Below, piece after piece: positions 1 to 9,935 of a DNA stretch of 64,000 nucleotides. The notes under the pieces are model-generated. The model searched no databases. It was not told the origin of the DNA and worked only from the letters and a program-made list of their open reading frames with translations. The number at the start of each line of letters is the position of its first letter. The stretch's first letter is position 1. The stretch comes from Tetramitus jugosus. Lineage: Eukaryota > Heterolobosea > Eutetramitea > Acrasida > Vahlkampfiidae. The DNA lies in the NCBI GenBank assembly GCA_937625935.1, contig OW569376.1, positions 186,001 to 250,000 on the forward strand, read 5' to 3'. The position numbers and the translations under genes are program-made.

Positions 1-1
1 T

Positions 2-232
2 TCACCAATCGCAACGTTTGACGTGAAGAATTGGCCAAATGATTCTTCACCCTTTTACATTGATGTTTGGGCAACTGATTCATTAGATGCACATTCATTT
101 GGACGCACATCTCGCTCGAGAATTCTCTTTCCAGTGTCTGTTGTGTTTGTGCTCATGTTCATACTAATGTACATGAGTTTATCGAAAAGACGATATATGA
201 TTCGACAGCATGTGAGACCTCATACGGTTTAA
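2..232 (+). CDS. C-terminal end of a membrane protein (5' truncated)
   Basis: The reading frame is open from the left edge to a TAA at 230-232 and contains no convincing start, so this is the 3' end of a gene that begins outside the window. The visible 77 residues end with one hydrophobic segment (FPVSVVFVLMFILMYM) followed by a basic tail (SLSKRRYMIRQH). This fits a type I single-pass or last transmembrane helix with a short cytosolic tail. No domain can be recognised. The stop codon is followed directly by GGTGGCG, which matches the end of the Fanzor element at 37084 (see findings). Confidence 0.6.
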   Translation, partial: SPIATFDVKNWPNDSSPFYIDVWATDSLDAHSFGRTSRSRILFPVSVVFVLMFILMYMSLSKRRYMIRQHVRPHTV

Positions 233-341
233 GGTGGCGCAACTCCCACGAATATTTGGCCGAATTTTGTTGGTCTAGAATGCACAGAATGGTAACGGCC
301 GATGACTCCCGCCAAATCACAAGTACAATAAAAACAAGGAG

Positions 342-1298
342 ATGAAGGACAGTTCGTGGCATTGGGAAACATCATATCTGAGAGCTGTTGAAAGTGCTCC
401 TAGCTCAAGACAAAGTAACATATCCAAAAGATCTCAATTGAACACTATTGATATTGATGGAGCTCAACCACGTCCATTTTCCAAGGCAACAGAACTCTGT
501 TTGCCTAATTTTCACTCAACATTGGATATCGAGGGAGGTCAACCACGCAAGTTAATTCCTACGGTCGTGAACAAACCAAATGATAGAAATTTGCGGAATG
601 ACGATATTGAGCACAGTCGACCCTACGTGAACCGAATGATCACCAATCGAGTGGTTGATCCGTTGAATCCAGACTATATGCTTCCCTCCACATCGATTAG
701 AGCTATAACACCACCGAGATTCTTGAGAGAGACGAATAGAGTTCAGGATATTAACAATGATCCTGATTACCCCACTCTGAAAAAGCCCTCTGAGTTCGCC
801 ACAAGAAATCACATGGACTACAAAGATGCAGTAGGAACACAAACTGCTGTTGCGCGACTGAAGCCTAGACAATCCAAGCATTTTGGTCCATTAGAAGTAA
901 CAGATATCAATAATGACAGAATATTTCGTACAAGGAGAGTTGGAAATCCTTTGTCACCAAGATATACCTACGATACTCCACAAGAGATGAATGAAAACCG
1001 CAGCCAAAGGAAGGAGAGTAATCATAACATTGGAGTGATTGCAGGTAATCATCCCAGGAAGTTGCCTCCTATGAGAAATGATCGACCGCTGCTATCGCTC
1101 AAGACTGACGATATAGAGAATATGAAGAGAACTGTGCTGCACTTTGTTCCTCCATCCTTCCCAGTCAACCGTCGGCAATATCGTCAAATCAACAATATTG
1201 ACGACATAGAGAAGGTCCATCCATCAAATAAGTTTACAACTTTTGCAAAGACAACACAACGAAGTACAAACCCTTTGAATCCAGTTTATAAATTTTAG
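342..1298 (+). CDS. Repeat protein with DI(D/E)GAQPR...NPLxPxY motifs, possible axonemal protein
   Basis: The single exon encodes 318 residues and starts at the first ATG of the frame. The protein has no signal peptide or membrane segment. It is basic and built from degenerate repeats: D-I-x-G-x-Q-P-R near residues 33 and 62, further D-I-N-N-D or D-D-I-E blocks, and N-P-L-x-P-x-Y phrases at the ends of the repeats, the last forming the C-terminus (NPLNPVYKF). Motifs of this kind occur in uncharacterised proteins of flagellated protists. A structural role along axonemal or other microtubules is my inference. No catalytic motif is visible. Confidence 0.75.
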   Translation: MKDSSWHWETSYLRAVESAPSSRQSNISKRSQLNTIDIDGAQPRPFSKATELCLPNFHSTLDIEGGQPRKLIPTVVNKPNDRNLRNDDIEHSRPYVNRMITNRVVDPLNPDYMLPSTSIRAITPPRFLRETNRVQDINNDPDYPTLKKPSEFATRNHMDYKDAVGTQTAVARLKPRQSKHFGPLEVTDINNDRIFRTRRVGNPLSPRYTYDTPQEMNENRSQRKESNHNIGVIAGNHPRKLPPMRNDRPLLSLKTDDIENMKRTVLHFVPPSFPVNRRQYRQINNIDDIEKVHPSNKFTTFAKTTQRSTNPLNPVYKF

Positions 1299-1531
1299 TC
1301 CGAACCTCCCTAACGATTACTTGTTGGTGCGTCATTGAGACAATGGAACTATCCAACGGGCCGTTTGTCGGATGAGGTCTTTTTTTGGACGTTTGATTTC
1401 ATCGAATGAGTAGAATGAGCAGATCGGCCACTCACCCAAAACGACTCGGTTTTTACTGCGGTTGTTGATTTAACACCACCGACACAACGAACCACGCACT
1501 CACACAACTAAAGCAAGAACCTCAACTCACC

Positions 1532-2434
1532 ATGCAATTGTCTTCCCGCTCACTTAAACAAGTGATTCTCTTTAGTGTCATCTTCTTTAGCTTCTTAGTG
1601 GTCATTTATTGGGCGGTTGTGAACAAGAACAGCATTAGTGGTGATGATATCCAACATCCTGTAGAAACTCTCGTGGCAGACCGAGATGATGTCAATGCTA
1701 GAGCGATCGAAAATCAATATCGCGGCATTACAAAACAGGAATTCCTACAAGCCAGTCAACTTGCAAGAGATATTGAAAAAAAGTGTAGATCAAACATTGG
1801 ACAATCTGGTTGCGTCACGGAAGCTTGTCCTACTCTTCCATTTGGTTTCAATGCCAGACCAAAGGGTCACACTGAAGAGCTCGTTGGCAACAATTGTGAA
1901 CCATGGATGCGTCGTGATGTTGTCTTGTTGCTCAATCAATTGGTAAAGCCCTATTTTACAGTGTTGGAGTGGAGCTCGGGATCGAGCACCATTTGGACAC
2001 TGCCAAGAGTCGCTCGGTTGATTTCTGTGGAGGACAATGCTGAATGGGCACGTTCAGTCATTAAAAAGGTTGAATCCATGGGATTGAGTCACAAGTCTGA
2101 ATTTCATATCATTCCAGGAACGAATGAGGGACCAGAGTGGGCCAAATCTTCAACAGGAAAGTTTTTTGTTGATTATGTGGGAGTTAAGTTGCCCAAGGAA
2201 CTTCATGCAAAGTATGATATGATTATTGTGGATGGAAGAGCGAGACCTGCTTGCTTGCACAGAGCAGTATCGTTGTTGAAACCAGAGGGAGGCATTCTCG
2301 TGTTGGACAACTCTGATAGAAATTACAAGAGGGATTATGTGCCTGCTTATTGGCCACGCTTCACTTCGATCGATGCTCGGCCAACTGAAACTACTGTTTG
2401 GTTGTCTCAATTGCCCAGTAATGAAACGTTGTAA
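1532..2434 (+). CDS. Membrane-anchored class I SAM-dependent methyltransferase-like protein
   Basis: The protein has 300 residues. An N-terminal signal anchor (about residues 11-30, VILFSVIFFSFLVVIYWAVV) predicts type II topology in the Golgi or ER. The luminal part has a SAM-binding motif I, TVLEWSSGSSTIW, near residue 142, an acidic motif II residue in ISVEDNAEW, and the strand IIVDGRARP near 231 followed by LLKPEGGILVLDN. This is the layout of the Methyltransf_24-like families. The substrate is unknown; glycan or small-molecule methylation is inferred from topology. Several other genes here have the same design (16151, 19118). The ATG at 1532 follows a CA-rich leader. Confidence 0.8.
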   Translation: MQLSSRSLKQVILFSVIFFSFLVVIYWAVVNKNSISGDDIQHPVETLVADRDDVNARAIENQYRGITKQEFLQASQLARDIEKKCRSNIGQSGCVTEACPTLPFGFNARPKGHTEELVGNNCEPWMRRDVVLLLNQLVKPYFTVLEWSSGSSTIWTLPRVARLISVEDNAEWARSVIKKVESMGLSHKSEFHIIPGTNEGPEWAKSSTGKFFVDYVGVKLPKELHAKYDMIIVDGRARPACLHRAVSLLKPEGGILVLDNSDRNYKRDYVPAYWPRFTSIDARPTETTVWLSQLPSNETL

Positions 2435-2558
2435 AGAAGAAATCGAGAAACTAAAATGTTAATTATTGTTCGAAGCTAGCGTGTTCGTTTGGACTTTATG
2501 CTTTCAGAAGAACTTTAATGATGGGAAAGTGCGAGAGCTCAACGATTATATTTATTCA

Positions 2559-5500
2559 TTACTTGTTGTTGCCTGAATCGAATACATCCTTCGAATGAGT
2601 AGCCGAGACTGGTGTGTTGACTTCTGACCGTATTTTTTCAATCTTGTCAGCATTGCTTGCCATTATGGAGTTGAAGCGATTCAACAGCAACTTGGCAGAC
2701 TCGACAACATTCGGGAAGCGACCAGTACAGTACTTAATTGAGTTTTCAACCATTCTTTCGAAATCTATCCTAAATGACTTATCATCCATGTATGCTAAAT
2801 TAGCGACCTTCTTTGACATTGTTGATAGATCCATCGGATGCGAGATAACTTTCCTATAGTCTGCAAATTGTTTGGGATCTACAGGCTGTTTGAACGGATT
2901 GGAGTTCAAATCATTGTTCACCTCGGTTAGAACATTTGACAACACTTCTGCCAACTGATCTCCAGTTGTTTTGCGCCTTCGACTTGTTTGAGGCTTAGGG
3001 GACAGATACTCCATGTATTCTTGTTCCTTCTGAGCACTCACTACTGGCTTGGCAATCGGTAGTGCTGGCGGCTTGGTCGCTGTCGTCTTTGGTTTTTTTG
3101 GTGGGCGAGCAGTCGAGGCTGATGCCGATGTCTTTGCTGACTGTTTTCTCTTCTTTGTAGGTTTCTCGTCAGTGGATTGTTCAATTACTGATGCTGGTAT
3201 CTGAATCTTTAGGCCTTGTGATTGTGCAGGGGTGTCCTTTGTTTTTGGAAGTGGTTTTTCTGAATTCTTGCTGAGCTTAATCTTGAACTTGGTACCACCC
3301 TCCTCTGCCACAGCAGTGTTTCCCTTCTTTTGTTTTGTCTTTTTCTCTTTGGCCTTTTCCAGTTTTTGTAATTTCTTGAGTCTCTGCTTTTCTAATCGCT
3401 CCTTCTTCCTCTCATTCTGGGATGTTGATTCCTGATATGATTGTTGAGCCAAGGTCGACCTTCTCTTTTTCTTGGAATTTGGTCCATCAGCACGATATGT
3501 TTTCATGTATCTACGATACATGTCCTGCAATCTTCTCGCTTCTTTACCTCCAGACTTGAACGATTCGTCATCAAATGCAGAGAGTCTCTTACCCTTCTTC
3601 TTATTCTTGTTTTGCTCCTGCATTCTCTTCTTTTCCATATAGAAATTAACAAGAGTTGGATCCTTGATAATTTCTTCCTCTGTTCTTGTCGTGCCATCAT
3701 CCAGCTTGATTGTCTTTGTTTTTCGTACAATGTATCTCTTCTCTGGCGGAGCTGGTACTGCACTTTCAGTCGTGCTCTTCTGAGCAACCTTCTCAAGAAG
3801 ACTTTTTTGCAATAACTTCTCTGAATCACTCTCCGAATCAGTTTCCATCTTTTGTTCCTTCATCATATCTTCGAACAAAGCTTCATCGTCCTCATCATCA
3901 GAGTCACTCATTGCGTCACCTTTGCCTGCAGATGATGAATCGATCATATATCTCGATGGATACATTGCTCTCATTGCCTCCTCTTCTTTTATGTCAGTGT
4001 AATACTCAACTCCACTTGACAATTTGTATGCTTCAATAGTGAAAATGTTTTGCAGTACTTGACGGAATTTAGCATTTCGTGCAATTTCCTTGGCATCCTT
4101 CTTATTAGCCGCATTCTGTTTCAAATCTGTAGACTGACTTCCGTCCGGGGCGTTTGCATCTGTACTTCTCGTGCCTCGCTCTGCTAATACCTTCTTGGCA
4201 GTTATTCTTCTTGCTGCCTTTGTCATTGCATTGATCTTCTCGTCAGACTCACCACTCTCAGCCAAAATCTTTCTCGCTTCAGTATCTGTAATGGTGGGCA
4301 AGATACTCTCGGCTTCTGACTTGACAGCTGCTTCAGTTTCTTTGGATAATCGATCAATGTCTTCCTTCTTCAAGTTTTGATTGACTACACTTAGAATATG
4401 CAACGAAGCGTTTTCCTTGCCGCTGAGCGCATTCAAGAAATTAGTTGTCTTGTTCCAAGGTGTGTCAATCTCCTCCTTCTCCACGAAGCGAATGGCATCT
4501 CGAATTCTTCCCTTCTCTCGAATAGCAGGTGAATACTTGTAACTGGCCATACAAGCCATCTCATTCACACCAGCTTCTTGCAAACGGAGCTGACCGGAAG
4601 ACATGCTCTCATTCAGACAAACCATTTCGGGTGTGACCATGGCTTGTAGATCCTCCTCACTCGGAATGACAAAATCCGGTTTGGCGTACCACCAACCACT
4701 GTCACCACCGCCACGCTTGAAATGTGCACATTGTTTCAAACATTTTCTAATTGTTGTCTCTGGCATGGTAGGGAATGCTTCCTTCACATCATCAATCTGA
4801 AGCTTCATCGGTTTTCCTTTCTCCTTCAACTCCTTAAACCGTCGATAAATAAATAAATTCAGCCTGTTTTTGCAAAAATTGACATGCGCACGCGAATTGG
4901 GTGCAGGAACATCGGTATTCGGTTGCGTATGACCTGCTGTATAATACATTGGAATGGGACGAATATAAAACTTTAGCCCGCCGCTAGTCTTTCTTGTTGT
5001 TAACAAGAAATCAGTGCTAGGGGGTTGATGCTTATGCAATTGAGCGCTAAACATTGAATTCTCTGTACTTGTGAAGAATTCGTCATTCTTGAGCGGTCCT
5101 AGCAAGGGTAAGGAGTCTTGAGAGTCTATTAAATAAGGAACACCATCCTCACACTTTGACACCAAACTTGTTTCATCTCCTTTCTTGAAATAGTTACAAA
5201 TCTTTGTGCCCATTCCAGTGTTATTCAAAACTGATGGCTTTTGCTCAATATATTCAACTAATATCAATCGATGATCATGAGCAGACAATTCCATCTTCTT
5301 TTCAATAATCTTTGTTTTTCTTCTGCTCTTCTTCTCCTTCTTTGGAGCTCTGTACAGTACGGGCATGATTTGATCTGTCTTGAACTTGATTCTAGGTCGA
5401 TGAAGTCGTCTAAGTTCTTCATCTTTGAGTTGCATCTTAAAGTAGCTCTTATCGAGCTTCAGTGCTGGAATGGAATGTCTCACAATGTGTCTACCCTTGG

Positions 5501-7460
5501 CCATTGATGATCCTAATGCTAATTTTGTAGAATCTGCATATTCAGAATCATTTGCCACATTGTATCTTCGTGCATTTTGAAGAGTTTCAGCCTTCTTTGC
5601 TTCGGTGGATTGGAGAGCTGGACTTTCACTAGGATTGATTTCTTCAAATATCATATCAGGATCATTCAAATCAAACACCAAGTCAGAACAGAGCGGTTTC
5701 TTTGGACCTTCATCATTGTCCCACGTTACTCGATCAAGCCACTCACAACTTAACAACTCTTCATTAAAAATGTGCTGTAAATGTTGACTGCCAACAGTTG
5801 GAAAATTGGTCGTATTCGATCGAGCAACAGGAGAAATAGTTCCACTCTTTGGATCGAACAAGGCTTTGATATCGTCCTTCTTCTTTTTCCGCGTGTATTT
5901 TTTTCTCGGTTTTTTGCCATCGGGCCCGACTGCCGTTTCACTAGCATCCGTGTGCACTTGTGATGAACCCAAATCACCGCCCGGCGCAGGTGCACCATCT
6001 GATGCTTGTTGTTGGGCGACCCGTTGTGCCTGCTGTGCACTCCTCTGCCTCATGAGCAACTTTTTGAATGCGAGTAACTCAGCTTCTTCATCTGGTTGAT
6101 TCCTAACATCTTCTTCTGTTTGACCCCATTTGACCTTTGCCTTCTTTTGAACTGCACCCGAATGAACGTACAGTGGCGCAGAAGTCGCATGAGTTACAAT
6201 CGGTGCCGTAATTAGGTTTAGTGCATCGAAATCAACATTGGACGATCCTTGTGTCAACTCATCGACATCACCATTCATATTTGAAAAGTTGTCCATAAAG
6301 TCCAACGAGTGCGAGTCAGTCACCACCAAACCACTACCACCACTCACCACCAAATTCTTCTTATTGCTATCCACGTCTGCCTCTGCTCCAACAGCCATGG
6401 GAAAAGTGGTCATATCACTTGAGATTGAGTGCAAGTTATCAGAGATCATATCAATGGACACTTGTTCATGATTTTCATCATCAATGCCCATCATGGCATG
6501 CTGATACGGTTCATTTGCATTGCCCCAGATGATATCTCTCTCCCATTCAATCTGATCAAACGGAAGCAGACCAAAATTACTTGGATCATTGATCAATCGA
6601 TCCTCATCGTCCACAGCGTCCTGTACCTGTGCACGTCGCTCTTCATGTCCCTTTCTCCATCCCTCCTCTTCTTGTTGCTGCTGCTGTTGATACAACTGCT
6701 CTTGTTGTTTTTCTTGTTGTTCTCGAAGTTGTTTGCGCCTCATAATATCAACATATGTCTCCTCGCGTCGCCTAATCTCCTTATCATAAAAACTCTTTTC
6801 AATGTTAAAGTCTTGAAACATGGGTTTGTACTGCGAAGACGACTGCGCTGCAAAACTTGATTTTTTTCTTGCCAATCTCTTCTTTTTCTGCACCTTTTTT
6901 CGTTTCAACTGCAGAGCAGGATCATTGACTGACAAATCATATTGTTTCGGTCCAAACAAGTCTGTAAATTTCAGTACTTGACCCTCTCGGGGATCCGTGT
7001 AGAGCACAAGGTGATCCGCATGTTTATCAACCACTTTTTTCTTTTTTTGAAGCATTGCTTCTCTCGCTTTTTCAAACAGAGCTCTCTGCTCTTGAATCAT
7101 CTCTTCTTCCTCCTTTTCTCTCAGCAATGTTTTTGTTTTTGTTGATGGTACCATCGACGCGATTGATGCTTTTGTTGTCTTTAAACCACCACCACCACCA
7201 CCATTCAATGCATCACCCCCGTCGTCCAAATCATCATCATCCAAATCATCTTCACCGACCATCATGTCTTCAGTAATGTTGGATGCTTGATATTGTTCAT
7301 TTTCATCATCATCATCATCAGATGGCGGTTTCAAATCATTTTCATCAATGTAGTCACTGAGACCACCGAGTGAGCCCAATGAGGAACCACCAACGTTGCT
7401 GGGTAGGTTCAATAGACCACTCATAATGTCATTGGCCGATTTTTTTGTCGTCAATGACAT
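2559..7460 (-). CDS. TAF1: Transcription initiation factor TFIID subunit 1 (TAF1)
   Basis: This is an intronless 1633-residue protein. TAF1 is the scaffold subunit of TFIID, which binds TBP and core promoter DNA for RNA polymerase II. The N-terminus is acidic, with Asp-rich tracts after a TBP-binding-like GLLNLPSNVG segment. The TAF1 core (DUF3591) lies at about residues 600-1060 and includes the family signature GHTQPNTDVPAPNSR near 840 and RLNLFIYRRF just after it. A long Lys-rich stretch follows. A single bromodomain occupies the last 120 residues (HPMDLSTM near 1543, then Y and N positions of the acetyl-lysine pocket region). Human TAF1 has two bromodomains and yeast has none in this gene, so one is notable. 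The N-terminal kinase activity of animal TAF1 cannot be judged. Confidence 0.95.
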   Translation of the reverse strand: MSLTTKKSANDIMSGLLNLPSNVGGSSLGSLGGLSDYIDENDLKPPSDDDDDENEQYQASNITEDMMVGEDDLDDDDLDDGGDALNGGGGGGLKTTKASIASMVPSTKTKTLLREKEEEEMIQEQRALFEKAREAMLQKKKKVVDKHADHLVLYTDPREGQVLKFTDLFGPKQYDLSVNDPALQLKRKKVQKKKRLARKKSSFAAQSSSQYKPMFQDFNIEKSFYDKEIRRREETYVDIMRRKQLREQQEKQQEQLYQQQQQQEEEGWRKGHEERRAQVQDAVDDEDRLINDPSNFGLLPFDQIEWERDIIWGNANEPYQHAMMGIDDENHEQVSIDMISDNLHSISSDMTTFPMAVGAEADVDSNKKNLVVSGGSGLVVTDSHSLDFMDNFSNMNGDVDELTQGSSNVDFDALNLITAPIVTHATSAPLYVHSGAVQKKAKVKWGQTEEDVRNQPDEEAELLAFKKLLMRQRSAQQAQRVAQQQASDGAPAPGGDLGSSQVHTDASETAVGPDGKKPRKKYTRKKKKDDIKALFDPKSGTISPVARSNTTNFPTVGSQHLQHIFNEELLSCEWLDRVTWDNDEGPKKPLCSDLVFDLNDPDMIFEEINPSESPALQSTEAKKAETLQNARRYNVANDSEYADSTKLALGSSMAKGRHIVRHSIPALKLDKSYFKMQLKDEELRRLHRPRIKFKTDQIMPVLYRAPKKEKKSRRKTKIIEKKMELSAHDHRLILVEYIEQKPSVLNNTGMGTKICNYFKKGDETSLVSKCEDGVPYLIDSQDSLPLLGPLKNDEFFTSTENSMFSAQLHKHQPPSTDFLLTTRKTSGGLKFYIRPIPMYYTAGHTQPNTDVPAPNSRAHVNFCKNRLNLFIYRRFKELKEKGKPMKLQIDDVKEAFPTMPETTIRKCLKQCAHFKRGGGDSGWWYAKPDFVIPSEEDLQAMVTPEMVCLNESMSSGQLRLQEAGVNEMACMASYKYSPAIREKGRIRDAIRFVEKEEIDTPWNKTTNFLNALSGKENASLHILSVVNQNLKKEDIDRLSKETEAAVKSEAESILPTITDTEARKILAESGESDEKINAMTKAARRITAKKVLAERGTRSTDANAPDGSQSTDLKQNAANKKDAKEIARNAKFRQVLQNIFTIEAYKLSSGVEYYTDIKEEEAMRAMYPSRYMIDSSSAGKGDAMSDSDDEDDEALFEDMMKEQKMETDSESDSEKLLQKSLLEKVAQKSTTESAVPAPPEKRYIVRKTKTIKLDDGTTRTEEEIIKDPTLVNFYMEKKRMQEQNKNKKKGKRLSAFDDESFKSGGKEARRLQDMYRRYMKTYRADGPNSKKKRRSTLAQQSYQESTSQNERKKERLEKQRLKKLQKLEKAKEKKTKQKKGNTAVAEEGGTKFKIKLSKNSEKPLPKTKDTPAQSQGLKIQIPASVIEQSTDEKPTKKRKQSAKTSASASTARPPKKPKTTATKPPALPIAKPVVSAQKEQEYMEYLSPKPQTSRRRKTTGDQLAEVLSNVLTEVNNDLNSNPFKQPVDPKQFADYRKVISHPMDLSTMSKKVANLAYMDDKSFRIDFERMVENSIKYCTGRFPNVVESAKLLLNRFNSIMASNADKIEKIRSEVNTPVSATHSKDVFDSGNNK

Positions 7461-8067
7461 GGTTTGACTAGTGAGTGAGTGTGCGTGTGCGTGTTGTTGT
7501 TGTTGATGTTGTGGTCAAGTCAAACCGTTTGATTGCGTTTTTTTTTTCAAAGTTCTTTTTTTGAATGGCGCAAAAAAAAATTGGAGATCGGGAATTTCAG
7601 AAGCAACTCGAAGTTTGTACTCGAATACAATACCATCGATACTGTCCAAGACCCTCTCAAACATGACAGTGAAAGAATCGAAGAAGAACCAGGCGTACTT
7701 TATTTAGAGAGATGTCTGCTGATGAGGAGTTGGTTGAGAAGCGACCCAGTTCTCTTCACATCTGAGCATTCAACAGAGATATGTGTCGATTGGCGCACAC
7801 TGGAAGTCATGAGGCCTTCATCCTTCATCCACCATAAATGTCAGAGGCAATGGTCCCCAAAGCGTTGTGGAGAGTTGGCCATGAAAATCCACGCAAGTTA
7901 CAGTCAAGGAGTTTGGCTGTGAGCAGCTCGATCCTTGCACGAACATGAATGTGGTATTTGAGGGACCCAAAGGACACTGCCAAGATTGAACCAGTGCGAA
8001 GAAAGCGTCAAGCGATTCGACCTAATAAACATAGACTCAAACCTAGGTTTAACCATAGAAGCAACAG
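7461..8067. other. Intergenic gap with an unexplained 130-codon open frame
   Basis: The gap separates the start of TAF1 (minus) from the end of the minus-strand gene at 8068. It must hold the TAF1 promoter: the leader next to the ATG is CAA-rich on the minus strand, and GGCGCAAAAAAAA at about 7567 is an E2F-like site in reverse. On the plus strand a frame runs without stop from 7533 to 7922 but has no ATG near its beginning. A second frame opens with ATG at 7712 for 17 codons only. I cannot assign a product. It could be a decayed gene or chance. Confidence 0.35.
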
Positions 8068-9261
8068 TTACTGATCGATTGTCTTCATTGATGTTTCGGA
8101 CAGCATTGAATTGTTCCATGGTCTGCTCATCAGAAAACTCCATCCACCACTCAAATCCACAAACATGGAATCATATTTGTCAGGACAAGATTTCAATCCC
8201 AGCTCTCTCAATCTGTTCCACTTGAGACCGTTCGTGATACCTACCGGAGAACTCTTGGCAGATATCGTGTGCTCCATTCCACTTTGATCCACTTTGCCGT
8301 ACTCTGACCCCTCAACACCGACCAGTATACCACCATGTCTATGCGACGCTGAAGACATGTAGTACATGTAAACATGGCCAAACTCCCCATTTGGCTCAAT
8401 CATTCTGTTTGACTTGTAATTTCCGCATCCTCCCATACTAATATTCATGCCCCAATGCCGATGATGTTGCAAGAGCTTGTTGTGCAAACCAATTTTGGTA
8501 TCTCGTAAGCTAAGTCCCAATTTTGAGTTTTTCTCAAACATGAACTTTTGTCTGACCGTATTATCATATAACTTTATCGGACGACACTCATCGTAGTTCC
8601 AATAGGAAATGGCATGTGTTGCAGCCAAACGTCTAAAAACAATCTTTTGTTCCTTCATTGCATCGTCGCCATTGGTACTCGTTGAAACCATGGATGTCAC
8701 AGATCCTTGCATTCTACCTGTGAGCAACCAAGTCCAAAACAAGTGACAATGATCTGCATCATTGTTGTTCGATGTCGTGCTCAGCACATTATCAATCTTA
8801 CGATTCAAAACAGAAACAATGCTAGACTTTTGTTGCTTCACTGTTGGATTGACCTTTGGCAACTGAATCAACACCCGGGAGCCATGACTCAGTGCAGTTG
8901 CAATGGGCAACCCCGTGTCATGCCAATACTGCCAACCCTCATCATCATTCCTATCATTGCGATACAGCAACCCACCATACCGCAGCACCTTGAACAAGCG
9001 AGATAACACCTCTAATCGTGCTCTGTCATTGTACCGATCCACAACACTTGACGAGGAAGGCAACAATGGTTCCATGGTTCGCTTCCAGCAAGTCACATCC
9101 CGAGTCACCTGTGGATAAAAACCATTGTCTCGAAATTCTTTCTCTAGGGCAGTGTGCTTGGATGGTAGGACCGGTAATGGGGAGTGTGACATATCGACTA
9201 TTCTTGTTTGTGTTTTCTGTTTCTTTTGTGTGAATGTTCCGAAAAGCAAAGAACCCATCAT
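8068..9261 (-). CDS. Conserved-looking protein of unknown function
   Basis: The frame has two consecutive ATGs at its beginning (9261 and 9258), giving 397 residues. A later ATG at about 9190 (MSHSPLPVLP) is equally possible. No signal peptide or membrane segment is visible. The C-terminal half has a Gly-, Tyr- and His-rich stretch (HWGMNISMGGCGNYKS, then GHVYMYYMSSASHRHGGIL and GVEGSEYGK) that looks like a compact enzyme-like or beta-rich domain. I do not recognise the family. The gene is divergent from PIN1, with only about 100 bp between the start codons, so the two share a promoter region. Confidence 0.7.
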   Translation of the reverse strand: MMGSLLFGTFTQKKQKTQTRIVDMSHSPLPVLPSKHTALEKEFRDNGFYPQVTRDVTCWKRTMEPLLPSSSSVVDRYNDRARLEVLSRLFKVLRYGGLLYRNDRNDDEGWQYWHDTGLPIATALSHGSRVLIQLPKVNPTVKQQKSSIVSVLNRKIDNVLSTTSNNNDADHCHLFWTWLLTGRMQGSVTSMVSTSTNGDDAMKEQKIVFRRLAATHAISYWNYDECRPIKLYDNTVRQKFMFEKNSKLGLSLRDTKIGLHNKLLQHHRHWGMNISMGGCGNYKSNRMIEPNGEFGHVYMYYMSSASHRHGGILVGVEGSEYGKVDQSGMEHTISAKSSPVGITNGLKWNRLRELGLKSCPDKYDSMFVDLSGGWSFLMSRPWNNSMLSETSMKTIDQ

Positions 9262-9363
9262 CAATCACCATAGCATATGTCCAAATCCAAAAAAAACAAT
9301 TTGATCGGACAACAAACCAACAAAAAGCAACAAACAACGAACAACAAAACATACACATCAACA

Positions 9364-9861
9364 ATGTCTCAGCACAGCTTACCACAAGGATGGAGAATGA
9401 AGGAGTCATCAAGCAGAGCAGGCCTCTTCTATTATATTAACACTGAGACCAATGAATCTCAGTGGGAAATTCCAACGGAGCCAACCACTGGTGGCGCCGC
9501 CTCCGAACCACAAAATATTCGCGCCAGTCATTTGCTCGTGAAACATAACGGATCTCGCAGACCAAGTTCTTGGCGCGAAGCCAATATTACGAGATCAAAG
9601 GAAGAAGCTCGTTTGATCCTACAGTCGTACTATGATCAGATACGCAACGCAGACAACGTTGCAGAGAAATTTGCAGAGCTAGCAAGTCAATACAGTGACT
9701 GCAGCAGTGCAAAGAAGGGTGGTGATTTGGGTGTTTGGAAGAGAGGTCAAATGCAAAAAGCTTTTGATGATGCTGCCTTTAATCTCAAGATTGGCAAGCT
9801 CAGTGGTCCAGAATTCGTGGACAGTGACAGTGGTTTGCACATTATTTACAGAACAGGCTAA
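9364..9861 (+). CDS. PIN1: PIN1/ESS1-type peptidyl-prolyl cis-trans isomerase
   Basis: The protein has 165 residues, the usual PIN1 length. An N-terminal WW domain (about 5-40, LPQGWRMKESS...YYINTETNESQWEIPT) binds phospho-Ser/Thr-Pro. It is followed by a parvulin-type isomerase domain from about residue 50 (RASHLLVKHNGSRRPSSW). The phosphate-binding K-x5-RR basic cluster, the catalytic Cys in YSDCSSAKKGGDLG, and RGQMQKAFDDAAF with the final HIIYRTG are all present. The protein acts in the nucleus and cytosol on phosphorylated targets such as the RNA polymerase II tail. The ATG at 9364 was chosen because it starts directly before the WW domain; the open frame upstream is a CAA-rich leader. 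Confidence 0.96.
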   Translation: MSQHSLPQGWRMKESSSRAGLFYYINTETNESQWEIPTEPTTGGAASEPQNIRASHLLVKHNGSRRPSSWREANITRSKEEARLILQSYYDQIRNADNVAEKFAELASQYSDCSSAKKGGDLGVWKRGQMQKAFDDAAFNLKIGKLSGPEFVDSDSGLHIIYRTG

Positions 9862-9935
9862 TCGCACTTGTCAATAATTTTTATAAATGTATTTACGAAG
9901 AAACGCATCACGTTGATTTCATTTCGGTTTTTTTT

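Noticed and set aside
3441-3815. Long plus-strand ORFs antisense to TAF1 (several of 80-140 codons)
   Set aside because: They are shadows of the biased codon use of the Lys/Glu-rich TAF1 coding strand and have no family features.
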